Positions 17,701 to 26,671 of a stretch of 64,000 nt of DNA are shown piece by piece (within the stretch, counting starts at the first letter, position 1; each line of letters begins with the position of its first letter). The DNA is taken from contig NZ_AZUQ01000001.1 in assembly GCF_000527155.1 (NCBI RefSeq), forward strand, positions 1,544,554 to 1,608,553, given 5' to 3'. The notes below the pieces were generated by a model that searched no databases, had not been told where the DNA came from, and worked only from the letters and a program-made list of their open reading frames with translations. The position numbers were made by a program, and so were the translations under genes. Origin of the DNA: Haloglycomyces albus DSM 45210 (lineage in GTDB: Bacteria > Actinomycetota > Actinomycetes > Mycobacteriales > Micromonosporaceae).

Positions 17701-17791
17701 ATTGCCCCACCATCGGTGAGGCAATTCATATAAATGAGTGGTATAGGTCGAAGGGCCTCCGGGAACCTAAGCATAGCCGCTCCGGAGGCCC
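17701..17791 (-). terminator. Two terminator hairpins downstream of the pyrophosphatase gene
   Basis: GGGCCTCCGG (17753-17762) pairs with CCGGAGGCCC (17782-17791). Downstream in the leftward direction, 17701-17711 pairs with 17715-17725 with one wobble. Both lie between the hppA stop and topA. Confidence 0.7.
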
Positions 17792-17802
17792 CCAGCGGTC
17801 AA

Positions 17803-20169
17803 CTACGAGCTCGCACTTACCTTCGTATCGTCTTCTCCCGCTTTGGTGTCTCGTTGTCCCGGAGCGGAATCGTCGTCTACGTCGCTTTTGGGCGCCTCGT
17901 CTTCCAACACCACCGTCCGACGCTTGGACCAAGCGATCGCGGCGATCAGGATGAGTGCGGCCGCACCGGCGATGAGGTAGCGCCCGGCACTGTGATCCTC
18001 GGTGCCGGTCCCCTCGTGGAAGGTGAAGGCGACGACGGCCGGAGCGATCAGCAGGCTGACGAGGTTCATGACCTTCAACAGCGGGTTGATGGCCGGTCCG
18101 GCGGTGTCCTTGAACGGGTCGCCGACCGTGTCTCCGATGACGGCGGCCGAGTGGGCCTCGGAGCCCTTGCCGCCGTGGTGACCGTCCTCGACGTCCTTCT
18201 TGGCGTTGTCCCAAGCGCCACCGGAGTTGGCCAGCATGATCGCCATGAGGACACCACAGCTGATGGCACCGGCGAGATACGCCGCCAACGGTCCGGCTCC
18301 GAGGCCGAAGCCGACCGCGATGGGGGCCAGAATCGCCAGGAGTCCCGGGGTCGCCAGTTCACGCTGGCTGTCGCGCGTGCAGATGTCGACGACGCGACCG
18401 TACTGCGGACGGGTGTCTCCGGTCATGATGCCGGGGAAGCGGGCGAACTGATCGCGCACTTCGGTGACGACCGCGGCGGCCGACCGGGCTACGGCGTTGA
18501 TGGCGAGACCGGAGAAGAGGAAGACCACCGAAGCACCCACGATGAAGCCGACGATATTGGCCGGCGAGGCGACGTTCAGTGCGCTCATCAATTCCGTACC
18601 CGCCAGGCCGGCTCCGGCCACCTCGTCGGTGTAGGCACCGAAGAGGGCCGTCGCGGCCAGTACCGCAGTGGCGATGGCGATTCCCTTGGTGACGGCCTTG
18701 GTGGTATTGCCGACCGAGTCCAGATCGGTGAGCGTCTGGTTGCCCTCTTCGTCGACGTCGCCGCTCATCTCGGCGATGCCCTGGGCGTTGTCGCTGATGG
18801 GCCCGAAGGTGTCCATGGCGACGATGACGCCGACGGTGGTCAGCAGTCCGCAACCGGCGAGCGCCACGGCGAAGAGGCTGACCGTGCCTCCGCCTCCCAG
18901 TAGGAACGCACCGAATACGGCGGCCGCGATGGTCAGGCCCGTGTAGACGGCCGATTCCAGACCCAGGCTGAATCCGCTGAGAATGTTGGTGGCCGCTCCC
19001 GTGCGGGTGGACGCCGAGACGTCCTTGGTGGGCTTGAAACGTGGATCGGTGAAGTAGCCGGTGAGCATCATGATGACGACGGCCAGCACGATACCGATGA
19101 TGACGGCGCCCAGGGCCAGTATTTGCGGTCCGACCGGAGCGAGTTCTCCTTGTCCCAGGTCCTCCCAGGTGGAGGGGATGTAGGTGAAGATCGCGAGTGC
19201 GGTCAGGGCGATGCCGAGTAGTGCGGAAATGTAGAAGGCCCGGTTGATGGCGGTCAGTCCCGAGGCGTCGTTTTCGCGCATGCGGGTGATGATGACTCCG
19301 ACGATGGCACAGATGATGCCGACGGCGGCGACGATCAGGGGAAGTACCAGACCGTGTTCGCCGAAGGCGGTGCGTCCCAGGATGAGGCTGGCCACGAGGA
19401 CCACGGCGTAGGATTCGAAGAGGTCGGAGGCCATTCCGGCGCAGTCTCCGACGTTGTCGCCGACGTTGTCGGCGATGGTGGCGGCGTTACGCGGGTCGTC
19501 TTCGGGAATGCCCTGTTCGACCTTCCCCACCAGGTCGGCACCGACGTCGGCGGCCTTGGTGAAGATTCCTCCGCCGACACGCATGAACATCGCGAGTAGG
19601 GCCGCGCCAAATCCGAAGCCTTCCAGGACGATCGGGGAGCTGGCTCCGTAAATGAGGACGACCAGGCAGGCGCCGAGTAGTCCCAGTCCGACCGTAAGGA
19701 AGCCGACCACGCCGCCGGTGCGGAATGCCAGCTGCATGGCTCCGATCTTCTGTCCTTGGCGGGCGGCGGCGGCCACGCGCACGTTGGCTCTGGTCGCCAG
19801 GCTCATGCCCGCCCAGCCGATGAAGGCACTGAACAGTGCTCCGACGATGAAGAATCCGCTGCGGCCGACGCGTTCGGCCATGCCCGCGTCGCCGACGGGC
19901 AGAATGAACAGCAGGACCACTGCGACGACGGTGAAGATTCCCAAGGTTCGGAATTGCCGCCGCAAATATGCCGATGCCCCCTCTTGCACGGCGGTGGCAA
20001 TGTCACGCATGGAATCGGTACCGGTCTCGGCCCGAAGTATGTTTTTGACCAACGCGCCGGCGAAGCCCAGTGCTATCAGGGCTAGGACCGCCGCGAGGAC
20101 TATGAATGTCACATTGGACTGTGACAGGCTGATGGCGTTCTCGTCGCCGTTGGCGAGCAACGTGACCAT
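17803..20169 (-). CDS. hppA: Membrane-bound proton-pumping pyrophosphatase
   Basis: 788 residues with about sixteen membrane helices. The substrate loop Asp-Val-Gly-Ala-Asp-Leu-Val-Gly-Lys-Val-Glu and the acidic Asp-Asn-Val-Gly-Asp-Asn-Val-Gly-Asp motif bind Mg-PPi. Gly-Asn-Thr-Thr-Lys-Ala carries Lys at the position that marks the K+-independent H+-pumping subfamily (Ala in K+-dependent enzymes). It couples PPi hydrolysis to proton export. The C-terminal tail of about 35 residues is charged. Neighbours (topA, anti-sigma, STAS) match the Streptomyces order. Confidence 0.96.
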   Translation of the reverse strand: MVTLLANGDENAISLSQSNVTFIVLAAVLALIALGFAGALVKNILRAETGTDSMRDIATAVQEGASAYLRRQFRTLGIFTVVAVVLLFILPVGDAGMAERVGRSGFFIVGALFSAFIGWAGMSLATRANVRVAAAARQGQKIGAMQLAFRTGGVVGFLTVGLGLLGACLVVLIYGASSPIVLEGFGFGAALLAMFMRVGGGIFTKAADVGADLVGKVEQGIPEDDPRNAATIADNVGDNVGDCAGMASDLFESYAVVLVASLILGRTAFGEHGLVLPLIVAAVGIICAIVGVIITRMRENDASGLTAINRAFYISALLGIALTALAIFTYIPSTWEDLGQGELAPVGPQILALGAVIIGIVLAVVIMMLTGYFTDPRFKPTKDVSASTRTGAATNILSGFSLGLESAVYTGLTIAAAVFGAFLLGGGGTVSLFAVALAGCGLLTTVGVIVAMDTFGPISDNAQGIAEMSGDVDEEGNQTLTDLDSVGNTTKAVTKGIAIATAVLAATALFGAYTDEVAGAGLAGTELMSALNVASPANIVGFIVGASVVFLFSGLAINAVARSAAAVVTEVRDQFARFPGIMTGDTRPQYGRVVDICTRDSQRELATPGLLAILAPIAVGFGLGAGPLAAYLAGAISCGVLMAIMLANSGGAWDNAKKDVEDGHHGGKGSEAHSAAVIGDTVGDPFKDTAGPAINPLLKVMNLVSLLIAPAVVAFTFHEGTGTEDHSAGRYLIAGAAALILIAAIAWSKRRTVVLEDEAPKSDVDDDSAPGQRDTKAGEDDTKVSASS

Positions 20170-20347
20170 TCGCCTTCCTCCTCTGCTTAGGCATCAAAGA
20201 CTCGTTTGTCAGCCGGACGCGATGACTCCAAGCGGGGCACGATGCTCCCGTGGGGCATGGGACGGGTCGACGTCAGGCATGGGCGGAGTCTACTGTTTGC
20301 CCGATTCGGGATATGGGTCAGGTCATTGTCATCGTCGGTGAATGAAA

Positions 20348-20420
20348 ATTACTCGTATCAATGGGTATAATGTGGAGAGTAATCACTTCAAATGTGTCTA
20401 TTTCGGACTATTAATTACTC
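20348..20420 (-). promoter_or_regulatory. Repeated ATTACTC sites upstream of hppA
   Basis: The 20170-20474 gap is non-coding. ATTACTC occurs at 20348-20354 and 20414-20420, and inverted as GAGTAAT at 20377-20383, so the first two form an inverted repeat. They are AT-rich and lie about 180-250 bases before hppA, consistent with its control region. Nothing else stands out. Confidence 0.3.
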
Positions 20421-20474
20421 TTATGCGCTGCTATGACACCAAGAGTGATGTCATCGTTCGGTAGGTGTCCCGTT

Positions 20475-20924
20475 CTAGGAGTCGTCGTCACTCACCGTGG
20501 CCGGTAGCGGCCAGCGCATGCGCACCGTTGATCCGGCGAGATCCGCGCCGGCGGTTACTTCCAGGTCTTTTACCAGGTTGGCCAGGACGACGAGAGTGAG
20601 ATCCTCGGACGATGAGTTCTCCGTGGCCGTTGGTGCGTAATCTCCGGGCTCCAAGGTCGCCGTGCGCACGTTCTGCGCATTATCGGTGACTTTCACAACG
20701 AACTGATCATCAATCGAAAACTGAACGTGCACGAGATCGGTGAGGTAATCATGTCGGTGGCGCAAAATCGCTCGCGTACACGCCTCCCCGGTGGCCTGTT
20801 GGATCTCCTCAAGCGATACCGGGTCGACGCCCGATTGGGAAGCGACGTCGGCGGCGACCAGACGGGCGGCGCGGACGTAGGCGGCGGCAGGGGTAAACGA
20901 AAAACCAATCTCCACTGAAGTCAT
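20475..20924 (-). CDS. RsbW-like anti-sigma regulator (HATPase fold), BldG partner type
   Basis: 149 residues with the small HATPase_c fold: Glu-Glu-Ile-Gln-Gln-Ala-Thr-Gly-Glu-Ala-Cys-Thr-Arg-Ala-Ile (N-box region) and Val-Lys-Val-Thr-Asp-Asn-Ala (G1-like). The canonical N-box Asn is absent (Thr instead) and the G1 box lacks the normal Asp-x-Gly, so kinase activity may be weak or lost. Streptomyces encodes a comparable RsbW-like protein directly after bldG. The start overlaps the STAS gene stop by four bases, so the pair is translationally coupled. Confidence 0.85.
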   Translation of the reverse strand: MTSVEIGFSFTPAAAYVRAARLVAADVASQSGVDPVSLEEIQQATGEACTRAILRHRHDYLTDLVHVQFSIDDQFVVKVTDNAQNVRTATLEPGDYAPTATENSSSEDLTLVVLANLVKDLEVTAGADLAGSTVRMRWPLPATVSDDDS

Positions 20925-21268
20925 TCCGATTCCGGCACCGTCTCACGAACATCGAGTACCACGTTCAAGCCGGTCAGTTGGAGAAGCTTCTCAATCCGAC
21001 TGTTCGCCGCAACCACAACCAGATGGCCCCCGCGACGAGTGAGGTTACGTCGTGCCCCCACCAGAACCCCGAGGCCGGTGGAATCGCAGAAGTCCACCCC
21101 CGAGAGGTCGACGGCGATATTGGTGTAGCCCTTGGTCACGGTGTCGTTGACCGCATCCCGCAGTTGGGGTGCGGTGTACATGTCGATCTCTCCGTTCACG
21201 GCCACCACCGCGTAGGATCCCGAGGTGGAGAGGCTCAGGCCCAGTTCAGGTTCGGAATTCGTATCCAT
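20921..21268 (-). CDS. BldG-type anti-sigma factor antagonist (STAS domain)
   Basis: 115 residues from ATG 21268 (GTG 21274 is possible), behind AGGAATTAGG. Single STAS domain with Val-Asn-Gly-Glu-Ile-Asp-Met-Tyr-Thr-Ala and the phosphorylation loop Asp-Ser-Thr-Gly-Leu-Gly-Val-Leu, whose Ser is the target of anti-sigma kinases in this family. BldG controls morphogenesis and antibiotic production in Streptomyces, and the conserved context (anti-sigma gene, hppA, topA) supports orthology. It lacks the usual helicase neighbour upstream. Confidence 0.88.
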   Translation of the reverse strand: MDTNSEPELGLSLSTSGSYAVVAVNGEIDMYTAPQLRDAVNDTVTKGYTNIAVDLSGVDFCDSTGLGVLVGARRNLTRRGGHLVVVAANSRIEKLLQLTGLNVVLDVRETVPESE

Positions 21269-21413
21269 GTGCACCTAATTCCTCGGCTGCGTTCGTCCAG
21301 TGCTCACATACCAATCAATTGTGACATGACGATCCTACCCTCATGCGGTGAGGCTCTGACTACAGGACGGTGTTTTGCGAGGTAGATTAGTTATGGCCGG
21401 GGCGGCGGTTCGG

Positions 21414-22580
21414 TCACTCCGCCAACTCCTCGTAAATTTCGATCAATCGACGCAAAACGACCGGCGGAGCGAACACCTCTTCATAGCGCCGCCGTGCCGC
21501 TTGTGCATAATCGGAAACCCGGTCATGCACTTGTTGAAAGCCCTCGGCCAGAGCCTCCGGCCGGGTATCGGTCACCGTACCGGCCGGGTTCTCGGCGTCG
21601 ACTCCGGCGATATAAGGCGCACCCCCCATGCGAGTCGCCAATACCGCACGCCCCGCCGCCAAAGCCTCCAGTCCGCTCGTCGGCAAGACGTCCTCCCAGA
21701 TCGAGGGGATCACCACCGCCGCCGAGGTTCGCAAACGGTCCGCCACCTCATCGCGATTCAAGCTCCCCACGTAATTGATCATCCCCGCTTCCGCCGCGGC
21801 CTCGACCTCGTTCCGCATAGGGCCGTCACCGGCGATGGTCAGCGACATGCCCGGCTGAGTGCGGTCCACCTTGTCCCAGGCGTCCAGGAGAAGGCGCACG
21901 CCCTTCTCCTCCACCAGTCGAGCGGCGAAGAAAAACCCCTCTCCCAGCCGATGCGGTGAACCGGGATCGGCAATCGCATTCGGTTTGACGCGAATCTGGT
22001 CGTCGCGCATCCCGATCGACTTCAGGTAATCCGACATGCCCGTGGTCAGGGCAATGAAGCGATCCACCGAGCGCCAGGTGTCGCGATGCCGTCCCAAGGC
22101 CGTCGCCATGATCGCGCTTTGGGCTCGTGAACCTCGGTAGCAGGCGTGGCGCACTCCCGGGGCGTTCCACCGTTTGCCATGACAGTCATGGCAATCGTGG
22201 CCGTCTCGGAAATACAGTCCATTGATGCAGTCATGTCTATAATTATGTATGGTCTGCACGACCTTGACCCCGTGTCGATGCGCGGTTTCGATCACCGCAG
22301 GCGACAGCAACGGGTAGACGTTGTGGAGGTGAAGGATGTCGGGCCGCTCGCGTTCGAACAATTCGGCCAGTTCCCTTTGGGTCGAACGCGAATGTATCGG
22401 CGACGTCACCAGGGACGCCTTTTGAACGGGGGAGAAGTCCGCGATTTCATCAGAGGAGCGCAGAAAGGGGACGACCTCCACGCCGGCCCGCGAGAGCGCG
22501 TCGATTTCGTAATCGACGATCACATTCTCCCCGGACGGCTGTGCCGAGGAATAACGATTATGCGCGATGACAACCTTCAC
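21414..22580 (-). CDS. Glycosyltransferase family 4 (GT-B fold)
   Basis: 388 residues from GTG 22580, preceded by GGAGAGG; a 31-codon N-terminal extension is open but unlikely. The N-terminal Rossmann domain starts Val-Lys-Val-Val-Ile-Ala-His-Asn-Arg-Tyr; the donor-binding domain has Glu-Glu-Lys-Gly-Val-Arg-Leu-Leu and the GT4 E-x7-E motif in Trp-Glu-Asp-Val-Leu-Pro-Thr-Ser-Gly-Leu-Glu-Ala-Leu. A Cys/His-rich loop (Asp-Cys-His-Gly-Lys-Arg-Trp) is typical of GT4 enzymes of capsule and EPS loci. It diverges from the sugar transferase gene. Confidence 0.9.
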   Translation of the reverse strand: MKVVIAHNRYSSAQPSGENVIVDYEIDALSRAGVEVVPFLRSSDEIADFSPVQKASLVTSPIHSRSTQRELAELFERERPDILHLHNVYPLLSPAVIETAHRHGVKVVQTIHNYRHDCINGLYFRDGHDCHDCHGKRWNAPGVRHACYRGSRAQSAIMATALGRHRDTWRSVDRFIALTTGMSDYLKSIGMRDDQIRVKPNAIADPGSPHRLGEGFFFAARLVEEKGVRLLLDAWDKVDRTQPGMSLTIAGDGPMRNEVEAAAEAGMINYVGSLNRDEVADRLRTSAAVVIPSIWEDVLPTSGLEALAAGRAVLATRMGGAPYIAGVDAENPAGTVTDTRPEALAEGFQQVHDRVSDYAQAARRRYEEVFAPPVVLRRLIEIYEELAE

Positions 22581-22876
22581 AAATTCCGCCTCTCCATGCC
22601 TACCATGCGGCCCACAGCTTGACCCATCCCGAACAACGACGCACACAAGCCGGGTGGGACGGTTGTGGACCACTCAAACTAATGTGACCGAAGATGGTTC
22701 ACCTCAGTCGAAGGTGTAGTTTATCGGAGGAGCGGATACGAGATGGTGATCGACGGCCCATACTCAGCACGGCTCCAGGTCCGATCGACCTACCTCGCGG
22801 CGCGACGCGCTCCGGTCGCACCCAGGCGGAAATCCGGCATACGGTCACCACACGGCGGTACCTCGCGGTCGACCGC

Positions 22877-24421
22877 ATGACAGAGACGATACAGACGGGA
22901 TCACAGTTGACAACTTCCAAGCAGACGGACGAATCCGGCGGAACGTCCACTGACCTCACCACAAACGGCGTCATCCGTTCTGCCTGGAAACGCCACGCCC
23001 AAGCGGTCAATTGGCACCACTCGTACCGCCTCGCCCTGGTCATGTTCGATCTCGCCGCCGTGCTCTCCGCCTCCGCCGTCGCCGTCACCTTCACCGCCAC
23101 GCCGTACGCCGGGTTCGAAGAACCCGGAGACGCGGTCGACCCCATGTACTACCTCATCGTGTGGTTCGGAATCCCACTCTGCTGGATCCTCGTACTCTGG
23201 GCCAACAGCTCCTATGACCGGCGTTACCTCGGACACGGAACGGACGAATTCAAGCGTGTCGTGCGCAGTTCGTTCATCATGCTGGGCATCGTGTCGTTCC
23301 TCGCGCTGTCGTTCAAAACCGACGTCTCCCGTGCCACCGTCGCCGTGGGACTGCTGTGCGGAGCGATCTTCGTCGCCCTTCTACGCCTGGGCGCCCGTAC
23401 CGCGTTGCACAAGGCTCGAGCGCACGGCCGTGCGGTGCAACGCGTCCTTCTCGTCGGCTCGTACCCCGAAACCCTTGAGGTCTACCGGGTCATTCAGCGT
23501 TCTCCCTCGGCCGGACTCAAACCCATCGCCATCTACGTCACCGAAGGGGCCTCGGCCGTGCGCGGACTGGACACCCCCGTTCCCGTCTACGCCTCCTCCG
23601 ACATCGTCTCCACCGCCGAAAAGGTGCGTGCCGACACGCTCGCCGTCTGCGGACGCGCCTCCGCCAAGCCAAGTGACCTGCGACGTCTCGCCTGGCAACT
23701 GGAAGGCACCGGACGCGACCTCATGGTCGCGCCCCAACTGACCGACATCGCCGGTCCACGGGTGCATATTCGCCCGGTGGAAGGGCTGCCGCTGCTCCAC
23801 GTCGAAGAACCCACCATCTCCGGGATGAGCTGGCTGGTGAAGAACATCCTCGACATCACCGCCTCTCTGATCGGCCTCATCCTCCTCTCTCCGTTGTTCA
23901 TCGCGACCGCCATCGCCATCAAGGTCGACAGCCCCGGACCCGTGTTCTTCCGGCAGTCACGCGTCGGTCGGGACGGAGAAACCTTCCGTTGCTGGAAATT
24001 CCGCACCATGTACATCGATGCCGAGGAACGCCAGGCGGCACTGATGATGGAGAACGAAACCGACGGCCTGCTGTTCAAGATCAAAGACGACCCGCGTATC
24101 ACCAAGGTCGGCACGTTCCTCCGCCGTACGTCGATCGACGAGCTTCCCCAGTTGATCAATGTGCTGCGCGGAGAAATGAGTCTCGTCGGGCCGCGCCCAC
24201 TGCCCGCCGACAACGGCGACTTCCTGGGTGATGTTCGTCGCCGACTCCTTGTGCGCCCGGGAATCACCGGACTCTGGCAGGTGTCGGGACGGTCCGATCT
24301 CTCCTGGGACGATGCGGTCCGGCTCGATCTCTATTACGTCGACAACTGGTCGCTGACCACCGATGTGCAGATTCTCGCTCGCACTGTGGGGGCCGTCATT
24401 CGATCGAAGGGTGCTTACTGA
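22877..24421 (+). CDS. Polyprenyl-phosphate sugar phosphotransferase (WcaJ/PssY-like)
   Basis: 514 residues from ATG 22877; the frame stays open to 22694 and no start has a strong RBS. Four N-terminal membrane helices, a CoA_binding_3-like Rossmann domain, a further helix, then the bacterial sugar transferase domain: Lys-Val-Asp-Ser-Pro-Gly-Pro-Val-Phe-Phe, Trp-Lys-Phe-Arg-Thr-Met, Ser-Leu-Val-Gly-Pro-Arg-Pro and Trp-Gln-Val-Ser-Gly-Arg-Ser. Such enzymes load the first sugar-1-phosphate onto undecaprenyl phosphate to start a surface polysaccharide. Confidence 0.92.
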   Translation: MTETIQTGSQLTTSKQTDESGGTSTDLTTNGVIRSAWKRHAQAVNWHHSYRLALVMFDLAAVLSASAVAVTFTATPYAGFEEPGDAVDPMYYLIVWFGIPLCWILVLWANSSYDRRYLGHGTDEFKRVVRSSFIMLGIVSFLALSFKTDVSRATVAVGLLCGAIFVALLRLGARTALHKARAHGRAVQRVLLVGSYPETLEVYRVIQRSPSAGLKPIAIYVTEGASAVRGLDTPVPVYASSDIVSTAEKVRADTLAVCGRASAKPSDLRRLAWQLEGTGRDLMVAPQLTDIAGPRVHIRPVEGLPLLHVEEPTISGMSWLVKNILDITASLIGLILLSPLFIATAIAIKVDSPGPVFFRQSRVGRDGETFRCWKFRTMYIDAEERQAALMMENETDGLLFKIKDDPRITKVGTFLRRTSIDELPQLINVLRGEMSLVGPRPLPADNGDFLGDVRRRLLVRPGITGLWQVSGRSDLSWDDAVRLDLYYVDNWSLTTDVQILARTVGAVIRSKGAY

Positions 24422-24565
24422 GATTCAGGTACAGTTGCAGCTAAGACGGCTGCGAAGGATTGCGGTATCATTCAGAACTTCGAAACCGTGCTGCCGAGGA
24501 TCGTTCACAACCGGCCGAGGCAGTCGGGGCAATAAACTGAACACTGTCGGACAACTGGGGAAACA

Positions 24566-25546
24566 ATGGCCAAATACACTAACGGTAGTCGAGTTCTCAT
24601 CACTGGTGGAGCGGGATTCATAGGCTCCCACCTCGTTGATGAGTTCCTGCAACGCGGCTGCCACGTCACCGCGGTGGACAACTTCGCCACCGGAAACACG
24701 GCCAATCTGCCCGATCACCCCGAACTAACGGTCGTGGAAGCCGACGTCAGCGCCGAACTGCCCGTCGGCGATCAACCCTTCGATCTTGTTCTGCACTTCG
24801 CCTGCCCCGCCTCTCCCCTCGACTTCGCCACCATGCCCATCGGTATTCTCCAGGTCGACAGCCTCGGTACCTTCCGGGCCCTCGACCGTGCCCTCGCCGA
24901 CAATGCCCGCTTCATCATCGCCTCCACCAGCGAAGTCTACGGCGACCCACTGGTCCACCCTCAGACCGAAGACTACTGGGGCAATGTCAACCCCATCGGC
25001 GTGCGCTCGTGCTACGACGAAGCCAAACGCTTCAGCGAAGCGGCCACCGTGGCCTATCAACGCCACCGCAGCCTGGACGCGGGCATCGTTCGCATCTTCA
25101 ACACCTACGGGCCGCGTAACCGCCCCGACGACGGGCGTGTCATCCCGCACTTCATCAACCGCGCACTCACCGGACAGCCCTTGCCGATTTTCGGCACCGG
25201 ACAACAGACCAGGTCGATCTGTTACATCGACGACCTGGTGAGTGGAGTGATCGCGATGGCCGAATCCGAGGAGGCCGGGCCGGTCAACCTCGGATCGCCG
25301 TACGAGTTGAGCATCACCGAGATCGCGGAAACGATCATCCGGCTCACCGGATCGGAATCCGTCATCGAATATCACGATGCACGCTCCGACGACCCCGAAC
25401 GTCGGCGGCCGGATCTTACCAAGGCTCGGGAGCTGTTGGGCTACGAGCCGCAGGTGTCGTATGAAAACGGACTCAAGGCTACAATCGATTATTATCGGCA
25501 ATTGAACCAGACAACCGGCTACGATCCGGCCGCCGAAATTTCGTAA
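24566..25546 (+). CDS. UDP-glucuronate decarboxylase-like (UDP-xylose synthase) SDR epimerase/dehydratase
   Basis: 326 residues, extended SDR. Gly-Gly-Ala-Gly-Phe-Ile-Gly-Ser binds NAD; Ala-Ser-Thr-Ser-Glu-Val-Tyr-Gly-Asp-Pro and Gly-Val-Arg-Ser-Cys-Tyr-Asp-Glu-Ala-Lys-Arg carry the catalytic Ser/Thr-Tyr-Lys set. The Arg-Ser-Cys-Tyr-Asp-Glu pattern and Cys-Pro-Ala-Ser-Pro are typical of UXS rather than GalE or RmlB. It would supply UDP-xylose, possibly for the polymer assembled by neighbouring enzymes. Nine bases separate it from the LCP gene. Confidence 0.85.
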   Translation: MAKYTNGSRVLITGGAGFIGSHLVDEFLQRGCHVTAVDNFATGNTANLPDHPELTVVEADVSAELPVGDQPFDLVLHFACPASPLDFATMPIGILQVDSLGTFRALDRALADNARFIIASTSEVYGDPLVHPQTEDYWGNVNPIGVRSCYDEAKRFSEAATVAYQRHRSLDAGIVRIFNTYGPRNRPDDGRVIPHFINRALTGQPLPIFGTGQQTRSICYIDDLVSGVIAMAESEEAGPVNLGSPYELSITEIAETIIRLTGSESVIEYHDARSDDPERRRPDLTKARELLGYEPQVSYENGLKATIDYYRQLNQTTGYDPAAEIS

Positions 25547-25555
25547 GGTTTAGAT

Positions 25556-26623
25556 ATGGGAAATCGATATTCGGGGAGTGCCTCCGTGCCAGCCGGCGGA
25601 CGGCGTCCCGAAGGTGCTCGCGTGGCTAAGAAACCCAACAAGGCGGGTGGTGGCCCGAGCCGTCGTGGACTCATCGGGTCCGCCATCGGGCTCGCCGTCT
25701 CCTTGACGGCGGGCGGGTTCGGTCTGGCGTATTTTCGGCAATCCGACGACGTCAACGACAAGCTACAGCGGGCCTTCGAACTCGGCGACGTTCCCAACCG
25801 TCCCACCAAGAAGGTGTCCTCCGCACTCGACGTCCTGATCCTGGGGAACGACGCGCGCAGTGACGATCAAGAGGGGCGCTCGGACACGGCGATTCTCATG
25901 CACGTGGACAGCGATAAGCAAGAGGCCTATGGGATTTCGATTCCTCGTGACCTGTGGGTCTATGTCCCCGAAGATCCCAACGCCTCGACGTCGGGAACGG
26001 AAGCGAAGTTCAACGCGGCCTATTCCTGGGGTGGAGCGCATTTGACGCTGCAGACTCTGGAAGCGTACTCGAACGTTCGCATCGACCACATCGTGGAGAT
26101 CAACTTCGACGGTCTCATCAAGGTCGTGGACGCGGTGGGAGGCGTGGAGATGGACGTCCCCAAGACCTTCACGTCCATTCACAAGCCGTACCGGACGTTC
26201 GAAGCGGGTACTCAGATGATGAACGGAGAAGAAGCCCTTGACTTCGTCCGGCAGCGTAAGCAATTCGCCGACGGCGACTTCCAACGCATGCGCAACCAAC
26301 AACAGCTGATCACCGGCATTATGGAATCGGCCGTGTCGGCGGATATCCTGCTGTCGCAGAAGAAGCTGACCGATTTCATCAACTCCATGTCGGACGCCAT
26401 CAAGGTGGACACCGAATTCGACGTCATCTCCACCGGGATCAAACTGATGGATCTGCGGCCGTCGGACATTCAATTCGTGACCAGTCCGAACCTGGGAACC
26501 GGGTGGCGTGGAAATTCGTCGGTGGTCGTCTCCGACGACGAAACGGCCACGGAACTGTACGAGGCCGTCGCCGAGGACACGGTGGGGCAGTGGCTCGACG
26601 AAAATCCGGAGTACGCGAAATAA
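25556..26623 (+). CDS. LytR-CpsA-Psr (LCP) family glycopolymer ligase
   Basis: 355 residues: basic cytoplasmic N-terminus, one membrane helix (about 39-62), then the extracellular LCP domain with Leu-Gly-Asn-Asp-Ala-Arg, Arg-Ser-Asp-Thr-Ala-Ile-Leu and Ser-Ile-Pro-Arg-Asp-Leu-Trp-Val, whose Asp and Arg residues bind the polyprenyl pyrophosphate. LCP enzymes attach teichoic-acid-like or arabinogalactan-like polymers to peptidoglycan. Starts at 25589 or 25622 (GTG) are also possible. It is the last gene of the surface polymer operon and is followed by a hairpin. Confidence 0.92.
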   Translation: MGNRYSGSASVPAGGRRPEGARVAKKPNKAGGGPSRRGLIGSAIGLAVSLTAGGFGLAYFRQSDDVNDKLQRAFELGDVPNRPTKKVSSALDVLILGNDARSDDQEGRSDTAILMHVDSDKQEAYGISIPRDLWVYVPEDPNASTSGTEAKFNAAYSWGGAHLTLQTLEAYSNVRIDHIVEINFDGLIKVVDAVGGVEMDVPKTFTSIHKPYRTFEAGTQMMNGEEALDFVRQRKQFADGDFQRMRNQQQLITGIMESAVSADILLSQKKLTDFINSMSDAIKVDTEFDVISTGIKLMDLRPSDIQFVTSPNLGTGWRGNSSVVVSDDETATELYEAVAEDTVGQWLDENPEYAK

Positions 26624-26634
26624 CGCGGATCAGT

Positions 26635-26658
26635 GGTGCGGGACGATCGCCCCGCACC
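26635..26658 (+). terminator. Terminator between LCP gene and convergent membrane protein
   Basis: GGTGCGGG (26635-26642) pairs with CCCGCACC (26651-26658) across an eight-base loop. Confidence 0.65.
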
Positions 26659-26671
26659 TCACGAGCGTCGG

